64,000 nucleotides of DNA from Promicromonospora panici. GTDB taxonomy: Bacteria; Actinomycetota; Actinomycetes; Actinomycetales; Cellulomonadaceae. The notes below the pieces were generated by a model that saw only the letters and a program-made list of their open reading frames with translations, had not been told where the DNA came from and ran no database searches. Of this stretch, positions 28,144 through 35,934 are shown piece by piece. A program made the translations under genes and the position numbers. The stretch lies in the NCBI RefSeq assembly GCF_900608595.1, contig NZ_UWYY01000002.1, forward strand, positions 310,001 to 374,000, read 5' to 3'. The stretch's first letter is position 1. Each line of letters begins with the position of its first letter.

Positions 28144-28725
28144 ATGAACGCAATCAGCGAGGCGACCGGACCACCGGTCACCGCCGAGGCCAGATTCACC
28201 GTGGTCCGCACCGGGGTGTCGGCCGAGGAGCAGTTCCGGCTCTTCGCCGTGGAGAGCACCGCCGCCCTGCACCGGATCGCCTACCTGCTGTGCGGCGACG
28301 ACCACCGCGCCCACGACCTCACCCAGATCGCGCTGGAGCGGACCTACCGGCGCTGGTCCCGGCTCAAGGACGGCAACCCGTTCGCGTACGCCCGCCGGGT
28401 GCTGGCCACCGCACGGATCGACGGCTGGCGGCGCACGCGCCGCGAGGTCCTGCAGTCGCCCGAGGACGTCGTCGTCGCACACGAGGCGAGCCGCTCCCCC
28501 GGCGCCGACAGCGGGGCGCAGATCGCCGAGCGGGAACGGCTCGTGCGCGCGCTGCGGCAGCTCGGCCCGAGCCAGCGCCGCGTCGTGGTGCTGCGCCATC
28601 TGCTCGACCGGTCGGAGGCCGACGTCGCCGAGGAGCTCGGCGTCAGCGTCGGCAACGTGAAATCCCAAGGCGCACGCGGCCTCGCCCGCCTGCGCGAGCT
28701 GCTTTCGGAAGGACAGGACGCATGA
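28144..28725 (+). CDS. ECF RNA polymerase sigma factor (SigE-like)
   Basis: Alternative sigma factor of 193 residues. Region 2 covers about residues 25-90 ([30 protein letters not shown]), and region 4 covers 130-190 with the [35 protein letters not shown] 28144 follows AGGGGAC closely; an in-frame upstream start at 28129 is less likely. It is divergent from ileS, and its stop overlaps the start of a membrane protein that is a likely regulator or partner. Confidence 0.9.
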   Translation: MNAISEATGPPVTAEARFTVVRTGVSAEEQFRLFAVESTAALHRIAYLLCGDDHRAHDLTQIALERTYRRWSRLKDGNPFAYARRVLATARIDGWRRTRREVLQSPEDVVVAHEASRSPGADSGAQIAERERLVRALRQLGPSQRRVVVLRHLLDRSEADVAEELGVSVGNVKSQGARGLARLRELLSEGQDA

Positions 28726-29549
28726 CCAGGAACAGTCGCACCATCATCGAGACGGTCGACGGGACCGCGAACGGGACCGTCGACGAGAGCTGGGTGGCGC
28801 ACCTGCGCGACCTCAGCACCGGCGTCGTACCGCCCACTTCAGCCAACCCGCACGCCATGTCCCGCGTGGCGATCCGCCGTACGCGCACCCGCCGCGCGGT
28901 CCTCGCGACCGGTGGCGGCGTGATGACGGTGGCCGCCGTCGCGGGCGCCGCCTTCGCCCTCGGCAGCCCGACGGCGCCGGGCGTGCTCCTCCCGGGCGGG
29001 TCGGCGGCGTCGGCGTCGGCGGATCCGTCGATGTCAGCGGAGGAGCGGCGGGCCCGGGACGTGGAGGCGGCCGCAGTGCGGGCGTTGGAGTCGGGGAACG
29101 TGCCCGCCGGGTGGTACGTCAACGAGCTCGAGGGCCTCACATACGCCCTGCCGCCCGAGATCGTGACCAGCGGCCCGGTCCAGGACGAGCCCGGCGTGAC
29201 GTCCGACATGTGGCACAGCAGTGAGGACCCCGACTCGCCGCCGTTCCTCCGGATGGCCTACGTCACGCCCGACTACGAGTTCTACGACACGAAGGCCGCC
29301 GGCCTGACCCAGACGCCGGGTCCCGACGCCAGGTCGTTCGACCTGCCCGGCGCGAGCGTCGCGACCGTCGATGACAGCGCGCCGCTGAGCGAGATCGCGG
29401 GGGCCCCGGAGGCGGACCCCGGCCGCGGACTGGTCAGGATCCTCGTCCACCGGGAGGACGGTCCTGGCCGGTACATCATCTCGATGAACCTGCCGACGGC
29501 GGACCCCGAGTTCGTCGAGGACTTCCTGGCCACGCTCGCCCTGAGCTGA
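28722..29549 (+). CDS. Membrane protein coupled to the ECF sigma factor, candidate anti-sigma
   Basis: A 275-residue protein translated from ATG 28722, overlapping the sigma stop (ATGA). The N-terminal 60 residues are cytoplasmic, one hydrophobic helix follows (about residues 62-85, [23 protein letters not shown]), and the remaining 190 residues would be outside the membrane. No zinc-binding HxxxCxxC motif is visible in the cytoplasmic part, so it is not a classical ZAS anti-sigma. The coupling and topology are the basis for suggesting sigma control. Confidence 0.6.
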   Translation: MTRNSRTIIETVDGTANGTVDESWVAHLRDLSTGVVPPTSANPHAMSRVAIRRTRTRRAVLATGGGVMTVAAVAGAAFALGSPTAPGVLLPGGSAASASADPSMSAEERRARDVEAAAVRALESGNVPAGWYVNELEGLTYALPPEIVTSGPVQDEPGVTSDMWHSSEDPDSPPFLRMAYVTPDYEFYDTKAAGLTQTPGPDARSFDLPGASVATVDDSAPLSEIAGAPEADPGRGLVRILVHREDGPGRYIISMNLPTADPEFVEDFLATLALS

Positions 29550-29588
29550 GCCGCCGAGCCAGCTGTCGCCGATCGCCGATCGCCGATC

Positions 29589-29648
29589 GTTGACCACAGC
29601 AGTTGCTGCCAAACGGCCCAGTTTCTGGCAGGAACTGCTGTGGTCAAC
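29589..29648. terminator. Long hairpin between convergent genes
   Basis: A 23-nt arm (29589-29611, beginning GTTGACCACAGCAGTT) pairs with 29626-29648 with one mismatch around a 14-base loop. It is located exactly between the stop at 29549 and the opposing stop at 29656, so it can serve both directions. It is preceded by three tandem CGCCGAT copies at about 29567-29588. There is no T tract. Confidence 0.65.
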
Positions 29649-29655
29649 CCGGGGG

Positions 29656-31074
29656 TCAGACGGAGCCTGGGCGGGCCGGCTCGGCAGGAGGCTCGGCTGG
29701 CTCCGGGCCGGCGGACGGGGCCTCCCGGTAGCGGCGGCTCAGGAGACGGTAGTACTTGCTCGACAACCCGTACACCGTCAGCAACACACCCAGCACGGCG
29801 ATGAGCACGAACACGAGCGCGATCCCGCGGGCGTCGCCCGTGCCGAACCAGTCGCCGATCCAGCGGGCACCCGTGCCGCCGTCGCGCATGAAGGGGATGA
29901 AGAAGAACTGGGTGAGCGGGCTGATCAGGAACGCCGTCAGCGGCGAGGCGGCCTGCTCCACCGACTGCGCGAACCCGAACACGCGGCCCTGCCGCTCGTA
30001 CGGCACGACCTTCTGGAGGACGGTCTGCTCGGATGCCTCGACGTACGGCATCGCGATCATGTACGCGGCCAGCCCCGCCACGAGCCAGATCACCGAGGCC
30101 CGCATCGGGAAGGCGACGGTCACCACCCACAGCGCCAGGTTGACCAGCAGGATGGTGCGCACGGGGTTGGACCCGAGCCCGGTGCGGGCGATGAGCAGGC
30201 CGGACAGGATCATCAGGGCGCTGAGAGCGCCCCAGACGAAGCCCCACACCTGCACAGACATCATCGACAGCCCGTACGCGTCCATGAGTGCCATGAACGC
30301 GCCGCCCAGCAGATTGTTCAGCGCGGTGAACGCGATGAGTGCCCACATGCCCGGGATCTTGCCGACCACCTTCATGGTGCCCTTGAGGTCGACCCTCCGG
30401 GGCTCGCCCTCGGCCGCCGCGTGCGACAGGGTGTCGGGGACCTTGACGAAGTACATGTGCACCATAGCCACGGCCAGGACGGCGATCGCCAGGATCAGGC
30501 AGGTCCGCATGCCGTCGAAGGCGACGAGCAGACCGCTGATCACCGATGTCACGAGGAACGAGATGCCGAGGACCGTGCCGACCAGACCGTTCGCACGGTC
30601 GCGGAGCGTCTCGTCGAAGAGTGCGGTGACCACCGTCGGCAGCGCGATCGATCGCAGGTTGCCCGTGATCACGCCGCCCATGAGCAGCACGATGAGGATC
30701 CAGAGGCGCACGCTGCCCGGGTCGGTCCACTCCTCGGCCGGGGTGACGAGGTAGATGACCAGGCATGTCACGTAGAAGACGAGCGACACCAGGGCGGAGG
30801 CCTGCATCACCGTCTTCTTGCGGTGGTGATCCACGAGGCTGCCGAACCACACACCCGTAGCGACCATGGCGACCAGGAACAGGCCCGCGATCACGCCGGT
30901 CGCGAAGACGGAGCGGGTCTCCAGGAAGACGAAGAACGTGATGGCGAACCACACCGTGTAGTTGATGACGCCGACCAGCAGCACGTTCACCAGGAGCTGG
31001 ACGAACGTCCGCACGGGCGGGTCTGAGAGGTGGAGACGCGGGGCGGCGTCGGCCGCCTGCTGATCGTTGCTCAT
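29656..31074 (-). CDS. MFS transporter, 12-helix, efflux type
   Basis: Membrane exporter of 472 residues, resembling the macrolide-efflux/TetV-like branch of the major facilitator superfamily. It has GSLVDHHRKKTVM (motif A variant, near residue 77) and 12 hydrophobic segments. An extended loop near residues 390-420 (MRDGGTGARWIGDWFGTGDARG) precedes the last helix, and the tail is Pro-rich. Just upstream is a palindromic promoter of MerR-family type, which suggests induction by a drug or redox signal through a regulator not encoded next to it. Confidence 0.85.
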   Translation of the reverse strand: MSNDQQAADAAPRLHLSDPPVRTFVQLLVNVLLVGVINYTVWFAITFFVFLETRSVFATGVIAGLFLVAMVATGVWFGSLVDHHRKKTVMQASALVSLVFYVTCLVIYLVTPAEEWTDPGSVRLWILIVLLMGGVITGNLRSIALPTVVTALFDETLRDRANGLVGTVLGISFLVTSVISGLLVAFDGMRTCLILAIAVLAVAMVHMYFVKVPDTLSHAAAEGEPRRVDLKGTMKVVGKIPGMWALIAFTALNNLLGGAFMALMDAYGLSMMSVQVWGFVWGALSALMILSGLLIARTGLGSNPVRTILLVNLALWVVTVAFPMRASVIWLVAGLAAYMIAMPYVEASEQTVLQKVVPYERQGRVFGFAQSVEQAASPLTAFLISPLTQFFFIPFMRDGGTGARWIGDWFGTGDARGIALVFVLIAVLGVLLTVYGLSSKYYRLLSRRYREAPSAGPEPAEPPAEPARPGSV

Positions 31075-31089
31075 GGGAGTACTCCATTA

Positions 31090-31107
31090 CCTCAACGTTG
31101 GTTGAGG
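31090..31107 (-). promoter_or_regulatory. MerR-family-type operator/promoter of the MFS gene
   Basis: CCTCAACGTTGGTTGAGG is a dyad of CCTCAAC and GTTGAGG. On the minus strand it is entered by TTGACC, which overlaps the left arm as a -35. This is the arrangement seen at MerR-type drug/redox activator sites (for example the SoxR box CCTCAAG...CTTGAGG). It lies about 15 bases before ATG 31074. No MerR gene is adjacent. Confidence 0.6.
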
Positions 31108-31188
31108 TCAAGACTGTGCTCGTACCTCGTCGTTCTCCGTGTGGACGACGAGCGCCGCCGAGAGTCATCTGTCGCCGCCGATGTCGCG

Positions 31189-31860
31189 CTACGGCCGCGG
31201 CACCCCTGCCAGGGCCGACTGCCCCAGCCAGCCGGGCAGCTCCCGTCGCACCTGCGCGGGCCCGTCCAGACTCACGGCCTCCCCGCGCAACGCGTCCCGC
31301 CAGGACAGGTCGCCCCGCCACACCCGGACCAGCGTGCGCAGCGGGGCCGACACCGTCACCGTCGCCTCGAAGCCGGGGTCGTAGTCGCAGACGTCGGCCT
31401 CGCCGTCGCGCACCACGAGCCACCAGCGCGCGACGGGCCCGGGGACGCCGTCGAGCCGGAACGCTACGACCGTGCGCTCGCGCGGCCAGGCCGCAACGGG
31501 CACCGTGCGCCGGATGTCCCACATCAGCAGGTGCGGGTCCAGGTCGGCCTCGCCGAGCCCGCCGACCCACCGCACGCCCCACGCACCCAGGCCCTCCACG
31601 AGCGGCCGCAGCTCCTCGCCCGCTTGGGTGAGCAGGTACCTGGAGTGGCCGCCCGCCTCGAAGCGCCGCACCACGCCGGCGCGCTCCAGGCTGCGCAGGC
31701 GCTTGGCGAGCAGCGCCGGCGACATCTTGGGAACACCACGACGCAGCTCGTTGAACCGGGTGCTGCCCGACAGCAGCTCACGAACCACCAGGAGCGTCCA
31801 CCGCTCGTCGAGCACCTCCATGGCCTTGGCCACGGGGCAGAACTGGCCGTACGTCGTCAT
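31189..31860 (-). CDS. HxlR-type winged-helix transcriptional regulator
   Basis: The 223-residue protein begins MTTYGQFCPVAKAMEVLDERWTLLVVRELL. It has the HxlR recognition segment FNELRRGVPKMSPALLAKRLRSLERAGVVRR (about residues 35-65) and Cys8 as in many redox- or thiol-sensing members. The C-terminal 120 residues form a second domain resembling SCP2-like sterol-carrier folds, a fusion seen in actinobacteria. ATG 31860 follows GAGGAGG. It is divergent from the methyltransferase at 32039, a probable target. Confidence 0.85.
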   Translation of the reverse strand: MTTYGQFCPVAKAMEVLDERWTLLVVRELLSGSTRFNELRRGVPKMSPALLAKRLRSLERAGVVRRFEAGGHSRYLLTQAGEELRPLVEGLGAWGVRWVGGLGEADLDPHLLMWDIRRTVPVAAWPRERTVVAFRLDGVPGPVARWWLVVRDGEADVCDYDPGFEATVTVSAPLRTLVRVWRGDLSWRDALRGEAVSLDGPAQVRRELPGWLGQSALAGVPRP

Positions 31861-31922
31861 GGTGCCTCCTCGCACGTCCCCACGCGGCTCCAAGTCAACG
31901 CCCCGTCGCGACCCGCGCACCA

Positions 31923-31951
31923 GTACAGACCGGGAACCTCACCCGGTACAG
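31923..31951. promoter_or_regulatory. Repeated GTACAG element between HxlR and methyltransferase genes
   Basis: GTACAGACCGGG and CCCGGTACAGAT give two direct GTACAGA copies 23 bases apart and a CCGGG/CCCGG inversion. It lies in the divergent promoter region and is a candidate HxlR operator. Confidence 0.3.
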
Positions 31952-32038
31952 ATGCTGCACTGGAGGGCACCCGCCTCCCGGACGGAGAGTGAAGCTCCCA
32001 GCCCTTCCCAGAAGGATTCCCAGACAAGGAGCAGTCTC

Positions 32039-32872
32039 ATGACCGACACCGCCGTCGTCCCGCCCGACGTCCTCACCGCCGTCCGCACCAAGCACCGCGC
32101 GCTGTGGGCGCTCGGCGACTACCCGATGCTCGCCGCCGAGGTGATCCCCGGCCTGGGGCCAGTCCTCGTCGAGGCCGCCGGCGTGCGGCCGGGCGACAGC
32201 GTGCTCGACGTCGCCGCGGGCTCCGGCAACGCCGCCATCCCCGCCGCGCTCGCCGGCGCCCGCGTCATCGCCTCGGACCTCACCCCCGAGCTGTTCGACG
32301 CCGGCCGAGCGGCCGCCGCGGCCGTCGGCGCCGAGCTCACCTGGGCCGAGGCCGACGCCCACGCGCTGCCCTTCGACGACGGGGCGTTCGACACCGTGCT
32401 GTCCTGCGTCGGGGTCATGTTCGCCCCCTTCCATCAGACCGCCGCCGACGAGCTTCTCCGCGTGACCCGCCCCGGCGGGACGATCGCGCTCATCGCCTGG
32501 ACGCCCGCCGGGTTTATCGGCCAGATGTTCGCCACCATGAAGCCGTACGCGCCCGCCCCGCCGCCCGGCGCGGAACCGCCCCCGCTGTGGGGCGACGAGG
32601 CGCACGTCCGCACCCTGTTCGGCGACGGGGTCACGGACGTGCGTGCCGAGGTGCGGTCGCTGCCCGTTACTCGGTTCGCCTCAGGTGCGGAGTTCCGCGA
32701 CTTCTTCAAGGCTCTGTACGGCCCCACCATCGCGGTCTACCGCAACGTGGCCGACGACGCGGCGCGCACCGCCGAGCTCGACGCCGCCCTGCTGGACCTG
32801 GCCACCCGCTTCCAGGACGCCGACGGCGCCATGGGCTGGGAGTACCTGCTGCTCACGGCCACCCGACGCTGA
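32039..32872 (+). CDS. SAM-dependent methyltransferase (UbiE-like class I)
   Basis: The 277-residue Rossmann methyltransferase has motif I VLDVAAGSGNAAIPAA near residue 55, the acidic motif II at ASDLTPE, motif IV FDTVLSCVGVMFAPFH near 118 and motif VI VTRPGGTIALIAW near 140. The substrate is unknown. ATG 32039 follows AAGGAG. It is divergent from an HxlR regulator and convergent with the molybdoenzyme gene, from which only three bases separate it. Confidence 0.85.
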   Translation: MTDTAVVPPDVLTAVRTKHRALWALGDYPMLAAEVIPGLGPVLVEAAGVRPGDSVLDVAAGSGNAAIPAALAGARVIASDLTPELFDAGRAAAAAVGAELTWAEADAHALPFDDGAFDTVLSCVGVMFAPFHQTAADELLRVTRPGGTIALIAWTPAGFIGQMFATMKPYAPAPPPGAEPPPLWGDEAHVRTLFGDGVTDVRAEVRSLPVTRFASGAEFRDFFKALYGPTIAVYRNVADDAARTAELDAALLDLATRFQDADGAMGWEYLLLTATRR

Positions 32873-32875
32873 GGG

Positions 32876-34447
32876 TCAGCCGACGCTGACCTGCACCGTG
32901 TGCCAGCCCGTGGCCCCGTCCGGAGCGGGCGGGGCCTCGGCCTCGGTCTGGACCAGCCCGTCGGCGTCCGTGGCGCGGACCGCGAGCGTGTGGTCGCCGG
33001 CGTCGAGGTCGATCGAGGCCCGCCACTGGCGCCAGGTGTCCGGGCCCACCGTCTCGGCGAGCTCGGCGGGGACCCAGTCGCCGTCGTCGGCCCGGACCTC
33101 CACCTCGGCGATACCGGTGTGCTGTGCCCAGGCGACGCCGGCGACCGTCACCGCGCCGGGCGCCGCGGAACCGCGCGGCACGTCGATGCGCGACTGCAGC
33201 TTGATCGGTCCCAGCGCGGACCAGCCGCGGGGCGTCCAGTAGCCCTGGTCGGCCTCGAACGTGGTGACTTTCAGTGACGTCACCCACTTGGTCGCGGACA
33301 CGTACCCGTACAGGCCAGGCACCACCAGCCGCGCGGGGAAACCGTGGTCCACGGGGAGCGCCTCGCCGTTCATACCGATCGCGAGCAGGCTGGCGCGGTC
33401 CGGGTCCTGGAGCACTTCCAGCGGCGTGCCCGCGGTGAACCCGTCGTCGCTCACGGAGAGCACCATGTCCGCACCCGGCTGCGGCTTGGCACGCTCCAGC
33501 AGGGAGCGGATCGGGTAGCCCAGCCACAGGGCGTTGCCGATGAGATCGCCGCCCACGGAGTTGCTGACGCAGGCGAGCGTCACGTGGTGCTCCTCGAGTG
33601 GCAGCGCGAGGAGCTCGTCCCAGGTGATCGTGAACGGCTCGTCGACCATCCCGTGCACCTCGAGGGACCAGTCCGCCGGGTCCAGCTGCGGCACGCGCAG
33701 CGCGGTGTCGATGCGGTAGAACTCCGGGTTCGGCGTGATGTACGGGGTCAGGCCGTCGAGCTCCAGGTCGGCGCCCGCAGGCACCGGGTCCGCGGCCTTG
33801 CGCGCGGCGGGCAGCCGGATCTTCTCGCGCACCACGTTCACCGCCGCCGCGCCCGCCGACACGACGCGCGAGCTCACCAGAGCCAGCACCGCGACGCCCG
33901 CGGCGACGCCCGTGACGGCCAGGAACCCGCGCCGGTCCACGGTGGTGCCCTCCTGCCTGCGCAGGTCAGCCGCGGGCCGCAACCGGGCGATCGCCATCCG
34001 CAGCAGGATCACCGCGCCGCCGATCCCGATGATGCTCGGCAGCGCCCACAACGGCGTCGCCTCCGGGCGGAGCACCGCGACCATCGCCCCCACGGCGCCG
34101 ACGGCCGCGATCAGCAGCGCGCCCACCGGCGGACGACGCAGCTCCAGCCAGCCCGCGAGCGCCGCGCCGGCGGCCAGCACCACGCCCATCGATGCGAGCA
34201 GTACCGCCTTGTCGTTGGTGCCGAACGCCTGCACGGCGAAGTCCTTGAGCCACGGCGGCACGGCGTCGACGACGGCGGCGCCGCCCGCGAAGAGGGTGCT
34301 CGCGGCGGGCGCGACGAGAGCGGCGACGAGCTCCGCGAGGGCCAGTCCGGCGGCGCCCGCGAGGATGCCGGCGAGGGCGGCCCATCCGGCGTCGTGCGGA
34401 GAGCGATCGGCCCGCGGGTTCGCGGGGCTCTCGGTTGCCTGGGTCAT
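32876..34447 (-). CDS. Membrane-anchored molybdopterin-dependent oxidoreductase (sulfite oxidase-like)
   Basis: A 523-residue protein with an N-terminal membrane domain of four to five helices (about residues 20-155). A twin-arginine-like DRRGFLAVTGVAAG lies near 172. Next comes a sulfite-oxidase-type molybdopterin domain with Mo-ligand Cys in LACVSNSVGG near 291 and GLYGYVSATKWV near 375. The C-terminal Mo-co dimerisation domain is Ig-like (about 410-523). The arrangement places the catalytic part outside the membrane, exported with the anchor. The electron partner and substrate are unknown. Confidence 0.85.
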   Translation of the reverse strand: MTQATESPANPRADRSPHDAGWAALAGILAGAAGLALAELVAALVAPAASTLFAGGAAVVDAVPPWLKDFAVQAFGTNDKAVLLASMGVVLAAGAALAGWLELRRPPVGALLIAAVGAVGAMVAVLRPEATPLWALPSIIGIGGAVILLRMAIARLRPAADLRRQEGTTVDRRGFLAVTGVAAGVAVLALVSSRVVSAGAAAVNVVREKIRLPAARKAADPVPAGADLELDGLTPYITPNPEFYRIDTALRVPQLDPADWSLEVHGMVDEPFTITWDELLALPLEEHHVTLACVSNSVGGDLIGNALWLGYPIRSLLERAKPQPGADMVLSVSDDGFTAGTPLEVLQDPDRASLLAIGMNGEALPVDHGFPARLVVPGLYGYVSATKWVTSLKVTTFEADQGYWTPRGWSALGPIKLQSRIDVPRGSAAPGAVTVAGVAWAQHTGIAEVEVRADDGDWVPAELAETVGPDTWRQWRASIDLDAGDHTLAVRATDADGLVQTEAEAPPAPDGATGWHTVQVSVG

Positions 34448-34570
34448 ACGCCCAGCCTGGCACGCGGATCGCTGTGTGCCGGCGTCGGGCGCAGATCGTC
34501 ATGAGCTCGTAAGGCGCCGGGGCCCGGAGGTGGCTTGGGCGCACGCGTTCGGTCCGTAGCACGCGCGCGG

Positions 34571-34644
34571 ACGTGACTTCGGTCCGTTGCTTTGAGATCG
34601 GTCAGTTCATTGACCGATCTCAAAGCAACGGACCGAAGTCACGT
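34571..34644. repeat. Perfect 34-bp inverted repeat with 6-base loop
   Basis: Arms 34571-34604 and 34611-34644 are perfectly complementary around GTTCAT. The arm starts ACGTGACTTCGGTCCG. Partial further copies of the core (TTCGGTCCGTAGC at about 34549 and GACCGAAGTCGACGG at about 34662) flank it. It is located downstream of the SDR gene and upstream of the molybdoenzyme start (34447), both minus strand. No T tract is present. Confidence 0.9.
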
Positions 34645-34692
34645 GCCGGGGTCAGCAACCGACCGAAGTCGACGGATCCCCCCGCGACCGCC

Positions 34693-35508
34693 TCAGGCGC
34701 CCGTGCCGCGCACGATCTTCGAGTTGTGGGCCTGCGCGCGCGGCCGGAGGGTCACCAGGTCGATGTTCACATGGTCCGGGCGGGACAGGGTCCAAGCGAT
34801 CGTCTCGGCGACGTCGGCGGCCACCAGGGGCGTGTAGCCCTCGTAGACGGCGGCGGCCTTCTCGGCGTCGCCGTCGAACCGGACCAGCGAGAACTCCTCG
34901 GTCGCCACGGCGCCGGGGGCGATCTCGATGACGCGCACGGGCTCACCCGCGATCTCCCAGCGCAGCGTCTGGGACAGCATGTGCTCGGCGTGCTTCGCGC
35001 CCGTGTAGCCGGCGCCGCCCTCGTAGGCGCCCTGGGCTGCGGTCGAGGTCACGTTCACGACGTCGGCCACGCCCTTGGCGCCGCCTGCCTTGCGCAGCAG
35101 GGGCAGCACGGCCTTGGTGACCCGCAGCGTGCCGAGCACGTTGATCTCGTACATGCGACGCCAGTCGTCGACGTCGGCGTCCTCCACGCGGTCCAGGCCG
35201 AACGCGCCGCCCGCATTGTTCACCACGGCGTCGAGCCCCCCGGTGGCTGCGAGGTGGGACGCGAGGGCGGCCACGGCGTCGTCGTCGGTCAGGTCGATGG
35301 CGTAGACCTCGCAGCCCGTCTCCGCGGCGAGCGTTTCCAGGCGGTCGGCCCGGCGAGCGGCGGCCACGACGTCCCAGCCGTCGGCGCGCAGCCTGCGCAC
35401 GGTGGCGGCACCGATGCCCGACGACGCCCCGGTCACCAGGGCGCGGCGGGTCGGCGTGGTCTTGGGGCGGGTCGATGTGGCGGTCTCAGGGGCGGTGCTG
35501 TCGCTCAT
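34693..35508 (-). CDS. Short-chain dehydrogenase/reductase
   Basis: Classical SDR of 271 residues. It has the cofactor motif TGASSGIG (residues 26-33), an Arg-rich strand end (AAARRADRL) favouring NADP(H), NNAGG near 97, the catalytic Ser in NVTSTAAQ and YTGAK near 167. It resembles YdfG-like hydroxy-acid dehydrogenases; the substrate cannot be predicted. It has a 20-residue Thr/Pro-rich N-terminal extension. The DUF6480 gene ends 24 bases upstream on the same strand. Confidence 0.88.
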   Translation of the reverse strand: MSDSTAPETATSTRPKTTPTRRALVTGASSGIGAATVRRLRADGWDVVAAARRADRLETLAAETGCEVYAIDLTDDDAVAALASHLAATGGLDAVVNNAGGAFGLDRVEDADVDDWRRMYEINVLGTLRVTKAVLPLLRKAGGAKGVADVVNVTSTAAQGAYEGGAGYTGAKHAEHMLSQTLRWEIAGEPVRVIEIAPGAVATEEFSLVRFDGDAEKAAAVYEGYTPLVAADVAETIAWTLSRPDHVNIDLVTLRPRAQAHNSKIVRGTGA

Positions 35509-35532
35509 GGCCGCACTGTAATGCTTCGCCCG

Positions 35533-35784
35533 TCAGTCGAGCAGGCCCGCGGCGTAGCCCCCGAACAGGGCGACGACCAGCCCGGCGACGACCAGGATCG
35601 CCACGATCCACAGCCACGGGACCCAGCGTGGCGGGCCGTGCTCCTCGTGCCCCTGCGGGGCGCTCACCTGGTCGGACTCGGGCGGGGTCTCACCGGGCTG
35701 GAGGTTGCCGCTGAGGGGCATGGTGCGGCCGTCCGGCTCGGGGTCGGGGTTGTGTGCGGCCTGACCTTCCGGATCGTTGCTCAT
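35533..35784 (-). CDS. Small DUF6480-like membrane protein
   Basis: An 83-residue protein starting MSNDPEGQAAHNPDPEPDGRT. The first 50 residues are polar and Pro-rich, and one hydrophobic helix (about 56-76, WLWIVAILVVAGLVVALF) closes the protein. The DxxP-rich N-terminus plus single tail helix matches small actinobacterial DUF6480 proteins of unknown role. ATG 35784 is the natural start; the frame remains open upstream. Confidence 0.65.
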   Translation of the reverse strand: MSNDPEGQAAHNPDPEPDGRTMPLSGNLQPGETPPESDQVSAPQGHEEHGPPRWVPWLWIVAILVVAGLVVALFGGYAAGLLD

Positions 35785-35934
35785 GGTGGTCTCCGTGCCG
35801 TCGTTGGTCCCGTCCACCGTAGGCACGCCTCTTCCCCGGTCGCGCGCCGACCAGCGCGCGACCGGGGCCCACACCGCCCCCCGGGACCACGGCGTGCCCT
35901 GGCCACGTCGCGCCCGGTCCGCAATCCCCGGGGC

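Noticed and set aside
24490..28668. A longer IleRS of 1392 codons
   Set aside because: The extra codons would run through the T-box leader and into the divergent sigma gene. ATG 27816 has a proper SD.
34571..34644. Classical Rho-independent terminator
   Set aside because: The hairpin is far longer than such terminators and no T run follows on either strand, so it is listed as a repeat instead.
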